Shown: positions 9,281 through 18,669 of the stretch, one piece after another
Layout: each line of letters opens with the position of its first letter
Numbering within the stretch: the first letter of the stretch is position 1
Assembly (NCBI GenBank): GCA_002733415.1
Contig: NVVR01000001.1
Coordinates: forward strand, 134,493-198,492
Origin: Kordia sp.
Lineage (GTDB): Bacteria; Bacteroidota; Bacteroidia; Flavobacteriales; Flavobacteriaceae
Direction: 5' to 3'
Length of the DNA stretch: 64,000 nucleotides
Notes under the pieces: model-generated
Seen by the model: only the letters and a program-made list of their open reading frames with translations
The model's database searches: none
What the model was told of the DNA's origin: nothing
Program-made: the position numbers and the translations under genes

Positions 9281-9580
9281 TGATCGTTTATGAAACTTTA
9301 GAATTAATGGCATTTTCTTTAGCTCAATTTCATAAAAGAATAATGTTTAGTGAAATAGAACGGATTAAGATTATTAATCTAAATTTTTCAGATGATTTTA
9401 ATGTAGCATCTGTATCTCATATTAAAAATGGCTCAGAAACATATTGATCAAGGGTTGTTGATGATTACAAGCGAAACAGAGTAGCACTCAACTGTCCAAA
9501 TTCCAAAACTATTCACTACTGCAAAAGGGAAGTTTTTGTGTGACGGGATTGCTTCGGATTTGTTATGGTATAAAAGATCA
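9281..9580 (+). pseudogene. Decayed second copy of hemW 3' end
   Basis: Bases 9423-9575 closely match the last about 155 bases of hemW (5979-6134). Compared with hemW, the copy has lost two A's in a poly-A run near 9427 (frameshift) and has a TAG in place of CAG at about 9480. Most other differences fall at third codon positions (for example TTA/TTG, TGC/TGT, GAT/GAC), so the fragment diverged mostly as a working gene before decaying. The stretch 9281-9422 is less similar but may be a more eroded part of hemW (ATGATCGTTTATGAA resembles hemW near 5878). This is not an independent gene. Confidence 0.75.
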
Positions 9581-9622
9581 AATGGCATAAAGAGTCTTGA
9601 GTGTAAACTCTTATCTTTTAGG

Positions 9623-9648
9623 AAATACGCGAAAAATAACGTATTTTT
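9623..9648 (+). terminator. Possible weak hairpin before kinase 2
   Basis: AAATACG at 9623-9629 pairs with CGTATTT at 9640-9646 around a 10-base loop and runs into Ts. The stem is short and AT-rich and lies only 27 bases before the kinase 2 start, so it may instead act in the kinase 2 leader. Confidence 0.3.
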
Positions 9649-9674
9649 ATTAGCACTAAACACTCCCAATATTA

Positions 9675-11570
9675 ATGTATTCTAAAAACTGGGTAATATC
9701 TATTGTTTTTCTATGCTTATTTTTAAGCTTAAATGCGCAAGAGTATGTTGATGAAAAATATTATTTATTGGATAGTTTGGATTTATCTTCAATAAGTTCT
9801 AAAGAAAAGATCTTATTAAAATCTTCTTTAAAAGAATACCATTCATCATTGCAGGATACCTTAAAATTAAAGGCAATTAGTCATCTTGTAGAGAATTCAT
9901 GGGATAATAAAATCTGGCCCAGATACAATGCATGGGTATATCGTTTTACAAAGAAAGAGCTCGGAAATTTAACAGATACTTATTATCAAAGAGAATTATC
10001 ACTCCTAGATAAAAAGCTACTTTTATATTATGCAAATGCAGTCAATAACTTTGGAATAATACAAAGTGAAATAGGGGATTTACCTAAAGCATTAGAATAT
10101 TATTTTATGTCATTAGAAATAAGGGAGCATGTAAAGGATAATATTGGGACTTCAGAGGCATATAATAATATAGGGTCGGTTTATAGTACATTAGGTAATT
10201 CTGAAAAATCCTTAGAGAATTATGAAAAGGCTAAAGCTATAGCTGAGAAAGTTGACGATAATGATTTAATGGCTGTTGTGTTAAGTAATATAGGAATACT
10301 GTATAAAAAAACAGGCAAAACAGAAGAAGCATTACAGTGTTATAAAAGAAGCTTAATAATAAAAAAGGAACTAAACGACAATAAGGGGTACGGGGTTACT
10401 TTAGGGTTGATAGGTGAAATTCATGAAGATGAAGGTGAGCTTAGAACAGCATTGAATTTTTACACAAAAAGCTTAGTTATTTTTGAAGATGAAAAGGATA
10501 ATGAGGGTATCGCAATTTCTTTAAATCGTATTGGGACAATTTATTTTAAGCAAAACCTAATAAATAAAGCAAAGAAAAGTGCTTTAGAGGCAATCTCTTT
10601 AGCAAAGGAATCGGGAAATGAGGAGATAGTAATGAATTCTTCTTTGATCTTATCGTCAATATATGAGCGAGAGAAATTGTGGGAGAAAGCTTTTGAGTTT
10701 CAAAAATTACATGTAAAAATGCGTGACCGTGTAAAAAGTATTGAGGTTCAAAGGAAAATAACTGAAGCACAAACAAAATATGACTTAAGTAGTCAACAAC
10801 AGAAAATAGATTTTTTATCCTTCAAAAATAAAATTCAGGAAGATCGTTTAGAGGGAAATAAAATAGCCATGATTTTAATCTCTATCGCTTTAGCCTTTGT
10901 TTCTATTCTAGTTTTAGACTATCGAAAAAGTAATAAAAAGAAACAGTTAATTAATGAGTTGTTGGAAAGAGAAAATGACACTAAAAAAACAATACTTCAA
11001 GAAATTCATCATAGAATAAAAAACAACTTACAAGTTGTTAATAGTTTATTACGGATGCAAGCTAGTAAAACTGAAGATAAAGACATTAAAATTGCATTTA
11101 AAGAGACGCAAAGTAGAGTTGTGTCAATGGCGAAGTTACATGAAAAAATGTACGATTCAGGTGATTTTAAAAATTTAAACTCTAAAGGCTACATTAGTCA
11201 TTTGGTTAAGGATATTGTTGAAAATTATACAGTTGATAAAAAGGTATTATTAAAATTAGATATTGGAGAAGTGCTTTTGGATTCTAAAATAATGATGCCA
11301 TTGAGTTTAATTATTAATGAAGTAATTACGAACTCATTAAAATACGCATTTAACAGTCAGGAACACCCAATAATTACAGTTAAGTTAAAACAATTAAATG
11401 CTACCAAAAATGAACTTTACATTGCTGATAATGGTATTGGGTATGACCGTGAAAAAGAAAATAAAGGCCTAGGAACAAAATTAATAAAGTCTTTCACAAA
11501 GCAAATTTCCGGGACAATTCACCACAACACTAATAACGGCACATCAGTAACAATAACATTTAATAGTTAA
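9675..11570 (+). CDS. Kinase 2: TPR sensor histidine kinase (HisKA_2)
   Basis: A 631-residue kinase. A signal peptide (1-22, ending NAQ) is followed by the array-specific N-terminal segment (about 23-115: EYVDEKYYLLDSL and then SWDNKIWPRYNAWVYRF). About six TPRs come next (about 118-350: NNIGSVYSTLGNSEKSLENY, SNIGILYKKTGKTEEALQCY), then a coiled coil (355-393), one membrane helix (394-417) and the cytoplasmic HisKA_2/HATPase_c module with H446 in EIHHRIKNN and ADNGIGY as G1. The TPRs are therefore predicted to be periplasmic and the kinase cytoplasmic. It lies after the hemW fragment and is separated from kinase 3 by 127 bp, so it may be its own transcript. No receiver domain. Confidence 0.9.
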   Translation: MYSKNWVISIVFLCLFLSLNAQEYVDEKYYLLDSLDLSSISSKEKILLKSSLKEYHSSLQDTLKLKAISHLVENSWDNKIWPRYNAWVYRFTKKELGNLTDTYYQRELSLLDKKLLLYYANAVNNFGIIQSEIGDLPKALEYYFMSLEIREHVKDNIGTSEAYNNIGSVYSTLGNSEKSLENYEKAKAIAEKVDDNDLMAVVLSNIGILYKKTGKTEEALQCYKRSLIIKKELNDNKGYGVTLGLIGEIHEDEGELRTALNFYTKSLVIFEDEKDNEGIAISLNRIGTIYFKQNLINKAKKSALEAISLAKESGNEEIVMNSSLILSSIYEREKLWEKAFEFQKLHVKMRDRVKSIEVQRKITEAQTKYDLSSQQQKIDFLSFKNKIQEDRLEGNKIAMILISIALAFVSILVLDYRKSNKKKQLINELLERENDTKKTILQEIHHRIKNNLQVVNSLLRMQASKTEDKDIKIAFKETQSRVVSMAKLHEKMYDSGDFKNLNSKGYISHLVKDIVENYTVDKKVLLKLDIGEVLLDSKIMMPLSLIINEVITNSLKYAFNSQEHPIITVKLKQLNATKNELYIADNGIGYDREKENKGLGTKLIKSFTKQISGTIHHNTNNGTSVTITFNS

Positions 11571-11697
11571 ATAAAATTATTTTAGGTATTTATAGCTAAT
11601 TGAGATGATAATATTAGACGTAGGGGTAACCAGCTGACTATTAGTGTTTTTGGTTTAAAAAGTGTATCTTTAAGTACAATAAAATTGCTTTATAATT

Positions 11698-13614
11698 ATG
11701 TTTAAAGCTAAACATATTTTCTTTTTTTTATTTATTCTTGTGCTGTTTTTTTCTTCACAGGCACAAAATTATGCAGATAAAAACTATTATTTAGTTGATA
11801 GTTTAGATTTAAATAACCTAGTTGTTAATGAAAAAGAAATGCTTAAAAAGTCGTTAGTAGACTATCACAAAGCTAATACAGAATCGCAAAAATTAGCAGC
11901 TATAAATACAATTATAGAGAACTCATGGGATGCAAATGTATGGCCTAAATACAATCAATGGATGTATCGGTATACCAATGAGATGTTAGAAGGGGTTATT
12001 CCAATTACTGACAGTGTAAATATTAATCCAAGAGGAAAAATATTTTTAAAATACTATTCAAATTCATTAAATAATATAGGATTTGTATATCATGATAAAG
12101 GCAATTTAACTAAAGCGCTGAGTTATTATTATAAAAGTTTAACGATAAGAGAGGTCATTAATGATAGTTTAGGCTTGTCGGAAACATATAACAATATTGG
12201 AGCGATATATGCTATTCAAGAGAATATTGTAAAAGCATTAGAGTTTGCGAAAAAATCGGTAAAAATTTCAAAATTAATGCATAGTGATGACATAGGTACT
12301 GGGCTTAGTAATATGGGTGTATTGTATGGAAAGCAAGGTAATAAGGTTAAAGCAATGCTTCTTTTTAAGAAAAGTTTAGCGGCGCATAAAAAACGTAATG
12401 ATGCTGTTGGTGTAGCACATTCACTGGGCTTGATAGCTGGATTTTATAAATCAGAAGGGGAGTTGGATAAAAGTCTAGACTACTTGTTTAAAAATTTAGA
12501 AGTAGTAGAGGAAAATGGGCATCAGGATGGTGTAATAGCTACATTAACGGATGTAGCTGATGTGTATTTAAAAAAAGGGCAAACTATTAAAGCTATGCGC
12601 TATGGAGAAAGAGCTTTAAAATTAGCGAAAAGTGAAGGTACTCCTGAGCGAATATCTTTAGTTTCAGAAAAATTATCAATTATTTATCAAAAAAGGAATA
12701 ATTGGGAAAAAGCATTTCAAATGGAAATACTTCATGTTAAAATGAGAGATAGTATCCAGAATAATGAAATTAAAAATAGCTTAATAGAACAAGCTGCAAA
12801 ATATGAGCTCGATAAAAAACAACAAGAAATCACATTGTTGTCTGTTAAAAATGAAGTGCAGGAGTTGCGAATTAATAAAAATAGAAAGTCAATACTCTTA
12901 ATATCATTAGCGTTGTTTTCTGCGTTAATATTAGCTTTTATAGCCTTTAAAGGCTATAAAAAAAAGTTATATATAAACAGACTCTTGGAGCGTCAAAAGG
13001 CAGAAATAAGCAGGAAAAACGAAGCTAAAAAAATCATGCTTCAAGAAATACACCATAGAGTAAAAAACAACTTACAAGTAGTTAATAGTTTGCTGCGAAT
13101 GCAGTCAAGTAAATCCACCGATAAGGAGGTAATCGGGGCTTTTAAAGAAACTCAAAGTAGAGTGATGTCCATGGCTAAGTTACATGAAAAGATGTATCAG
13201 TCGGGTGATTTACAACGATTAAATGCTAAACATTACATCACTATGCTAGTTAAAGAAATAGTGCAAAATTATACTGTAGGAAAAGAAATTGAATTAGACT
13301 TGGATATTGAAGAGCTCTTTATTGATTCACAAACAATGATGCCTTTAAGTTTAATTATTAACGAAATAATTACAAACTCATTAAAATATGCTTTTGAAGG
13401 GAGAGAAGAAGGTTTAATTACGGTAAAATTTAATAAGGTAAGTGATATAAATGAACTGATCATTAGTGATGATGGAATTGGTTTTGTTTCAAATCCAATT
13501 ATTAAAGGACTTGGATTCAGGTTAATAGCTTCTTTTACAAGGCAGTTAGATGGAAGTATAGAAAAAATTATGGGTAGCGGGACAACCTATAAACTAGTGT
13601 TTTCAAATATTTAA
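11698..13614 (+). CDS. Kinase 3: TPR sensor histidine kinase (HisKA_2)
   Basis: A 638-residue kinase with a signal peptide ending SSQAQ (about 1-23), the array N-terminal segment (NYADKNYYLVDSLDL; SWDANVWPKYNQWMYRYT) and five or six TPRs (NNIGFVYHDKGNLTKALSYY, NNIGAIYAIQENIVKALEF). A coiled coil, membrane helix (about 397-418), H453 and the G1 box SDDGIGF follow. It is closest in length and sequence to kinase 4, which starts 7 bp later, so these two look like a recent tandem duplication. It is probably the first gene of the tightly packed run 11698-30159. Confidence 0.9.
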   Translation: MFKAKHIFFFLFILVLFFSSQAQNYADKNYYLVDSLDLNNLVVNEKEMLKKSLVDYHKANTESQKLAAINTIIENSWDANVWPKYNQWMYRYTNEMLEGVIPITDSVNINPRGKIFLKYYSNSLNNIGFVYHDKGNLTKALSYYYKSLTIREVINDSLGLSETYNNIGAIYAIQENIVKALEFAKKSVKISKLMHSDDIGTGLSNMGVLYGKQGNKVKAMLLFKKSLAAHKKRNDAVGVAHSLGLIAGFYKSEGELDKSLDYLFKNLEVVEENGHQDGVIATLTDVADVYLKKGQTIKAMRYGERALKLAKSEGTPERISLVSEKLSIIYQKRNNWEKAFQMEILHVKMRDSIQNNEIKNSLIEQAAKYELDKKQQEITLLSVKNEVQELRINKNRKSILLISLALFSALILAFIAFKGYKKKLYINRLLERQKAEISRKNEAKKIMLQEIHHRVKNNLQVVNSLLRMQSSKSTDKEVIGAFKETQSRVMSMAKLHEKMYQSGDLQRLNAKHYITMLVKEIVQNYTVGKEIELDLDIEELFIDSQTMMPLSLIINEIITNSLKYAFEGREEGLITVKFNKVSDINELIISDDGIGFVSNPIIKGLGFRLIASFTRQLDGSIEKIMGSGTTYKLVFSNI

Positions 13615-13621
13615 AACCAGT

Positions 13622-15541
13622 TTGAAATTGAAAAAAAAACATAGCTCATATTATTTATTATTTCTAGTATATATACTTTCAGTTAATGGGGTGTTTTCGC
13701 AAAATTATGCCAATAAAAGTTATTATTTAGTTGACAGTCTAGAAATTGATAACTTGGTAGTAAACGAAAAATATATAATACATTCTTCACTAACTAAGTT
13801 TCATAATACGAACAATTTAGAGCTCAAATTGCAGGCAATTAATACAATTGTAGAAGATTCCTGGAATGATGATGTATGGCATAAATACAACCGTTGGATG
13901 TATAATTTTACCAAACAGGAATTAAGTGAGCCACTCCCAATAACTATCAGTAAAAGTTTAAACTCAAAAAAAAAAATACTATTAAAATACTATTCAAACT
14001 CATTAAATAATATTGGAGTTATTCATAATTCAGAAGGTAAGTTGTCAACAGGATTAGCATATTATTATAAAAGTTTAAACATACGTGAGCGTATAAAAGA
14101 TAGCTTTGGTTTGGCGGAATCATATAATAATATAGGTAATTCTTATGCTTTGCAAAATGATATAAAAAAAGCCTTGGAATTTACAGAAAAATCTCGAATT
14201 GTTTCAAAATTAATTGGGAGTGTTAATAATGGTCTTTTTTTAAGTAACCTAGGGCTTTTACACAGTAGACAAGGTGATGCGGTTAAAGCAAAGTTTTATT
14301 ATAATGAAAGTTTGGAGACATACAGTAAACTAAATAACACTGTAGGTGTTGCTAACTCACTCAGCCTATTAGCGGGTCTTTATGAAAAAGAAGGTGAGTT
14401 AGCTGAAAGTTTAATTTATTTGTTAGAAAGCCTAGTAGTTTTAGAAGAGAATGATTATCAATCCGGTATTATAAGAACTTTAACAAATATTTCTCGTGTT
14501 TATTTTAAAAAAGGAGCATTAGCTAAAGCCAAACTATATGGAGAAAGAGCAATAGAATTGGCAATAAATAATGGTGATCCTGTGCAAATTTCATACACTT
14601 CTCAAGTATTATCGACTATGTATCAAAAAGAAAATAATTGGCAGCAAGCATTTGATATGCAAAAGCTTTATTTTAAAATGAAAGATAGTATACAGAATAA
14701 TGAAATAGGAAAAAGTTTAATAAGGCAGCAATCAAAATATGATTTAGAAAAGAAAGAGCAAGAAATAAAATTATTATCTGCCAAAAATGAAATACAAGAC
14801 TTAAAACTTGCTAGAAATAAATATTCAATAATATTAATATCTATAGCATTATTATTGGCTTTAGTGACCGCATTTGTTTCTTTTAGAGGGTATAAGAAGA
14901 AACAACTTATAAATAAGTTGTTGGAAAAACAGAAAGCTGAAATAAGCGAGAAAAATGAAGCAAAAAAAACTATGCTTCAAGAAATACATCATCGTGTAAA
15001 AAACAATTTACAAGTGGTTAATAGTTTATTGCGAATGCAATCTAGAAAAATGGAAGATCAAAACATTGTTGATATGTTTAAAGAAACTCAAAGCAGAGTG
15101 CTATCAATGGCGAAGTTACATGAAAAAATGTACCAGTCAGGTGATTTAGAAAGGCTCAATACCAAAGAACATATTACTATGTTAGTTGAAGAGATAGTTA
15201 AGAATTACTCAGTGGATATTCCTATAGATTTAGATTTAGATATTGAAGCCATTTTTATTGATGCTCAAATCATGATGCCTTTGAGTTTAATAATAAACGA
15301 AATAATAACGAATTCCTTAAAATATGCTTTTAAGGGACGAGAAAAAGGATTGATTACAGTGAAACTTAATAAGCTAAGAGGTGCCCATGAACTAATGATA
15401 GGTGATGATGGAATAGGGTATAAACTTGATGTAATATCAACTGGATTAGGCTCAAAATTGATACAATCATTTATCAGACAACTTAACGGAACAATTGAAA
15501 AATTGAACCAGCCTGGAACAGGGTATAAAATTAGTTTTTAA
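13622..15541 (+). CDS. Kinase 4: TPR sensor histidine kinase (HisKA_2), TTG start
   Basis: A 639-residue kinase. No ATG lies upstream of or within the signal peptide, so the start is the TTG at 13622 (or the TTG two codons later), giving MKLKKKHSSYY and a signal peptide ending GVFSQ. The mature start NYANKSYYLVDSLEIDNLVVNE is very close to kinase 3. TPRs span about 120-355 (NNIGNSYALQNDIKKALEF, YNESLETYSKLNN), the membrane helix about 400-422, and the phospho-acceptor is H457. The last strand lacks the usual acidic tail (ends GTGYKISF). It lies 7 bp after kinase 3 and 3 bp before kinase 5, which fits translational coupling. Confidence 0.88.
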   Translation: MKLKKKHSSYYLLFLVYILSVNGVFSQNYANKSYYLVDSLEIDNLVVNEKYIIHSSLTKFHNTNNLELKLQAINTIVEDSWNDDVWHKYNRWMYNFTKQELSEPLPITISKSLNSKKKILLKYYSNSLNNIGVIHNSEGKLSTGLAYYYKSLNIRERIKDSFGLAESYNNIGNSYALQNDIKKALEFTEKSRIVSKLIGSVNNGLFLSNLGLLHSRQGDAVKAKFYYNESLETYSKLNNTVGVANSLSLLAGLYEKEGELAESLIYLLESLVVLEENDYQSGIIRTLTNISRVYFKKGALAKAKLYGERAIELAINNGDPVQISYTSQVLSTMYQKENNWQQAFDMQKLYFKMKDSIQNNEIGKSLIRQQSKYDLEKKEQEIKLLSAKNEIQDLKLARNKYSIILISIALLLALVTAFVSFRGYKKKQLINKLLEKQKAEISEKNEAKKTMLQEIHHRVKNNLQVVNSLLRMQSRKMEDQNIVDMFKETQSRVLSMAKLHEKMYQSGDLERLNTKEHITMLVEEIVKNYSVDIPIDLDLDIEAIFIDAQIMMPLSLIINEIITNSLKYAFKGREKGLITVKLNKLRGAHELMIGDDGIGYKLDVISTGLGSKLIQSFIRQLNGTIEKLNQPGTGYKISF

Positions 15542-15544
15542 AAT

Positions 15545-18500
15545 ATGGAAATTAGAAAAACATATAATAAAACACACTATTTTTTAATAACAGTAATACT
15601 GTTGTGTTATATGTTTACCCATGCTCAGTATGATAATATTAATTTCACTAACCTGTCCTCTAAAGATGGGTTGTCTCAAAACACTATTTTTAAAATTTTT
15701 CAAGATTCAAGAGGCTTTTTTTGGTTTGGTACTGAAGATGGTTTAAATAAATATGATGGATATAAATTTAAATTGTTTAGCGATAGTTTTAAGGATGAGA
15801 CTAATATTATAAATAAAGAAGTTAAGTTTATAGATGAGGATTCTAAAGGAGTTTTTTGGTTCGGTTCTAAAAAAGGATTGAATAGGTTTGATAGAAAAAC
15901 AAATGAAATCTCTGCGTATTTGCTCAATTCAAATACGAACATTTTAAAAGGAGATTATATAGATGTTTTTTTAATAGATAATGAAGATAGAATTTGGATA
16001 GGTACAAATTCAGGGGTGTTTTTAATGAAAAATGATGAATTAAAAGAAATAACGATAAACACCAAAAGCATTACTAAAATAAGGCAAATAATTCAAGATA
16101 AAAATGGATTAGTTTGGCTTATTAATAATAAGAAAATTTATCAATATAAAGAAGAAGTGATTCTGAAAATATTTAAAATTAAAAAAGAAATAAGCTTTTC
16201 TCAAAATGCAATAGTAGCAGGAGCTAATAATGATTTATGGATGGGAACAAACCTTGGAGTGTATGTTTTTAATACAAAAGAAAAATCGTTAACGAACATC
16301 GTTTCTAAAGAAAATAAAAAGATTAATAATGTTTTCATAAGCGCAATTTCAATAGACAATGATGGTTTTATCTGGACAGGAACCAGGGGGGAAGGCTTGT
16401 TTAAAATAGAATATAAAACAAAGGATGATTATTTAGTAAAGCACTACTCAAAACGATCTATCAAATCACCTCGATTAAGCTCTAACAATATTCATGATAT
16501 TTTTATTGACAAATCAAATGTATTATGGGTTGGGACAGTATTGGGAGGTGTTAATAAAGGAGCATTGGACCTTAATTTCAATCATTTTAAAACAGATTTT
16601 AAAGAGCTAAACTTTGTAGAGCCAGATCCTATTTTTAGCTTATGTGAAGATGGATATCAAAATTTATGGATAGGTACATATGGTTACGGGTTATATAAGC
16701 TAAATAAAAAAAATAAAACCTATACTTATTATTCAGGTACAGAAGGCGATAAATCGGGCTTTATAGGAACTCAAGTGTATAATATAAGTGAGGATTTACA
16801 TGGCGATGTTTGGTTTTCTGTAGGAGGTGGAGGTATGCTAAAGTACAATAGAGAATCAGATACTTTTGATGTTTTTGAACATGAAAACCTCTCCCAGCAA
16901 GATTTAGTTAACTCGGTGGTTTTTAAAGAATCAAAAGGGAACTTGTGGATAGGTACTTGGCGAAAAGGAGTTTATTTTTACAATTTAAAGGATAAAACCA
17001 TAAAACATTTTAAAGGCACTCTAACAAAAAGTTCGGAAATGTTAACAGGTTGGGTAAATTATCTCACAGAAGATGTAATTGAACAACGTTTATGGGTGGC
17101 TTATGAAAACGGATTGAATGTAATTGATTTAAAAACAGATAAAGTATACAAGTTAGACAACTCTGTGGGGGGAAATAACGGATTAAGAAGTAATTATATT
17201 TATAGTGTTCATCAGGACACTGATGGCTCTTTTTGGCTAGGGACAGAAAGTGGATTGGTAGAAATTTTAGAGTATAAGTTAAAAGATTCTGGTGTATTAG
17301 AATTAAAAACAAGGGTTTATGCCAAAAAAGATGGTTTTTTGAATGATGTAACTTACGGAATGTTAGAAGATGAAAATAAAAACTTATGGGTAAGCACTAA
17401 TAAAGGATTGGCTAAATTTAATAGAGAAACTAAAGAAATAAAAAACTATTTAGATAGTGACGGATTACAAGGCAACGAATTTAACATGGGCGCGTTTTAT
17501 AAGAGTAAATCGGGAGAGTTTATGTTTGGAGGAATAAATGGAGTAACCGCTTTTTACCCAGAAAAAATTCAAGAAAATACCGTGTCTCCAAAAGTAGCCA
17601 TAACAGAATTTAGAATGTTAAATAATGTGGTTATTCCTTCTATTGGAGGAGTGATAAATAAGGATATTAATGAAGTAGACACGTTAAACCTGAATTTTAA
17701 AGACAATGTGTTTTCTTTTGAAATTGCTGCTTTAGAATTTACCAATTCAGAAAACAATCAATGCGCATATAAATTAGAAGGCTTTGATAAAGAGTGGAAT
17801 TATATAGGAACACGCAAGCATATTACTTTTACAAACCTTAACCCTGGAAAATATATATTAAAATTAAAAGGAACGAACAATGACGGCGTGTGGAGTACAA
17901 AAGAAAAACAGCTTAAAATTATAATCCCTCCACCTTTTTGGAGAACAATTTGGTTTTATATTTTTTGTGGATTTATGGTGTTAGGTATGGGTTTAATGAT
18001 ATTTATGTTTCGACTAAATCAAATTAAATTAAAAACAGAAAAGCGGGTATTATATCAGAAAAATGAAGAAAAAAACATCATGCTAAAAGAAATACATCAC
18101 CGTGTAAAAAATAATTTGCAAGTAGTTAATAGCTTATTAAGTTTACAATCACGCGAGGTAGATGATGAGCGAATAGTAGGGATGTTTAATGATGCTAGAA
18201 AAAGAGTGCTCTCAATGGCGATGTTGCATGAACGAATGTATGGCTCAGATGATTTAAAATATATTGATATTCATGAGCATCTTAAATCATTAATCGAAAA
18301 CCTTATAAATAGTTATGCAGTAGATAAAAATATTGACTTAGAAATTAATGTAAAAGATATTAAAATGGGAATTAGTACATTAACGCCTTTAGGACTAATG
18401 ATTATTGAAATGATTACCAATTCCTTAAAATACGCATTTGAGACTAAAAGTAAAGGGACAATTTACACTTCATTAAAACACCTCGAAGGTAGAAAATATG

Positions 18501-18664
18501 AATTAATAGTTGGAGATGATGGGGTAGGTTTTAATGAGAAACATGAGTCAAGCGCTTTGGGTACAAAATTAATACACATATTTACAAAGCAATTAAACGG
18601 TAAAATTGAAAAATTAAAAAAAGAGGGGACGTTTTATAAATTGGTTTTTGAAAAAATAGACTAA
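15545..18664 (+). CDS. Kinase 5: propeller/Y_Y_Y sensor histidine kinase (HisKA_2)
   Basis: A 1039-residue kinase, second of the propeller type. The signal peptide ends FTHAQ (about 1-28). Fourteen blades can be counted from WFGTEDGLNKY to FMFGGINGVTAF. Blade 4 (WLINNKKIYQY) has lost the usual GT/G pattern. The Y_Y_Y domain is at about 710-790 (YKLEGFDKEWNYIGTRKHI), the membrane helix at about 798-822, and the phospho-acceptor is H852. The N box reads IIEMITNSLKYAF, with NE replaced by IE, and G1 is GDDGVGF. The gene starts 3 bp after kinase 4 and ends 5 bp before kinase 6. Confidence 0.92.
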   Translation: MEIRKTYNKTHYFLITVILLCYMFTHAQYDNINFTNLSSKDGLSQNTIFKIFQDSRGFFWFGTEDGLNKYDGYKFKLFSDSFKDETNIINKEVKFIDEDSKGVFWFGSKKGLNRFDRKTNEISAYLLNSNTNILKGDYIDVFLIDNEDRIWIGTNSGVFLMKNDELKEITINTKSITKIRQIIQDKNGLVWLINNKKIYQYKEEVILKIFKIKKEISFSQNAIVAGANNDLWMGTNLGVYVFNTKEKSLTNIVSKENKKINNVFISAISIDNDGFIWTGTRGEGLFKIEYKTKDDYLVKHYSKRSIKSPRLSSNNIHDIFIDKSNVLWVGTVLGGVNKGALDLNFNHFKTDFKELNFVEPDPIFSLCEDGYQNLWIGTYGYGLYKLNKKNKTYTYYSGTEGDKSGFIGTQVYNISEDLHGDVWFSVGGGGMLKYNRESDTFDVFEHENLSQQDLVNSVVFKESKGNLWIGTWRKGVYFYNLKDKTIKHFKGTLTKSSEMLTGWVNYLTEDVIEQRLWVAYENGLNVIDLKTDKVYKLDNSVGGNNGLRSNYIYSVHQDTDGSFWLGTESGLVEILEYKLKDSGVLELKTRVYAKKDGFLNDVTYGMLEDENKNLWVSTNKGLAKFNRETKEIKNYLDSDGLQGNEFNMGAFYKSKSGEFMFGGINGVTAFYPEKIQENTVSPKVAITEFRMLNNVVIPSIGGVINKDINEVDTLNLNFKDNVFSFEIAALEFTNSENNQCAYKLEGFDKEWNYIGTRKHITFTNLNPGKYILKLKGTNNDGVWSTKEKQLKIIIPPPFWRTIWFYIFCGFMVLGMGLMIFMFRLNQIKLKTEKRVLYQKNEEKNIMLKEIHHRVKNNLQVVNSLLSLQSREVDDERIVGMFNDARKRVLSMAMLHERMYGSDDLKYIDIHEHLKSLIENLINSYAVDKNIDLEINVKDIKMGISTLTPLGLMIIEMITNSLKYAFETKSKGTIYTSLKHLEGRKYELIVGDDGVGFNEKHESSALGTKLIHIFTKQLNGKIEKLKKEGTFYKLVFEKID

Positions 18665-18669
18665 AATAA

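Noticed and set aside
5979-9580. hemW duplication as attachment sites of an integrative element
   Set aside because: No integrase, excisionase or tRNA lies between the copies, and the copies are diverged instead of identical; kept as a rearrangement trace only.
9448-9669. Open frame on the minus strand opposite the hemW fragment
   Set aside because: It is antisense to decayed hemW sequence, has no recognisable domain and no promoter-like element; explained by the duplicated hemW tail.
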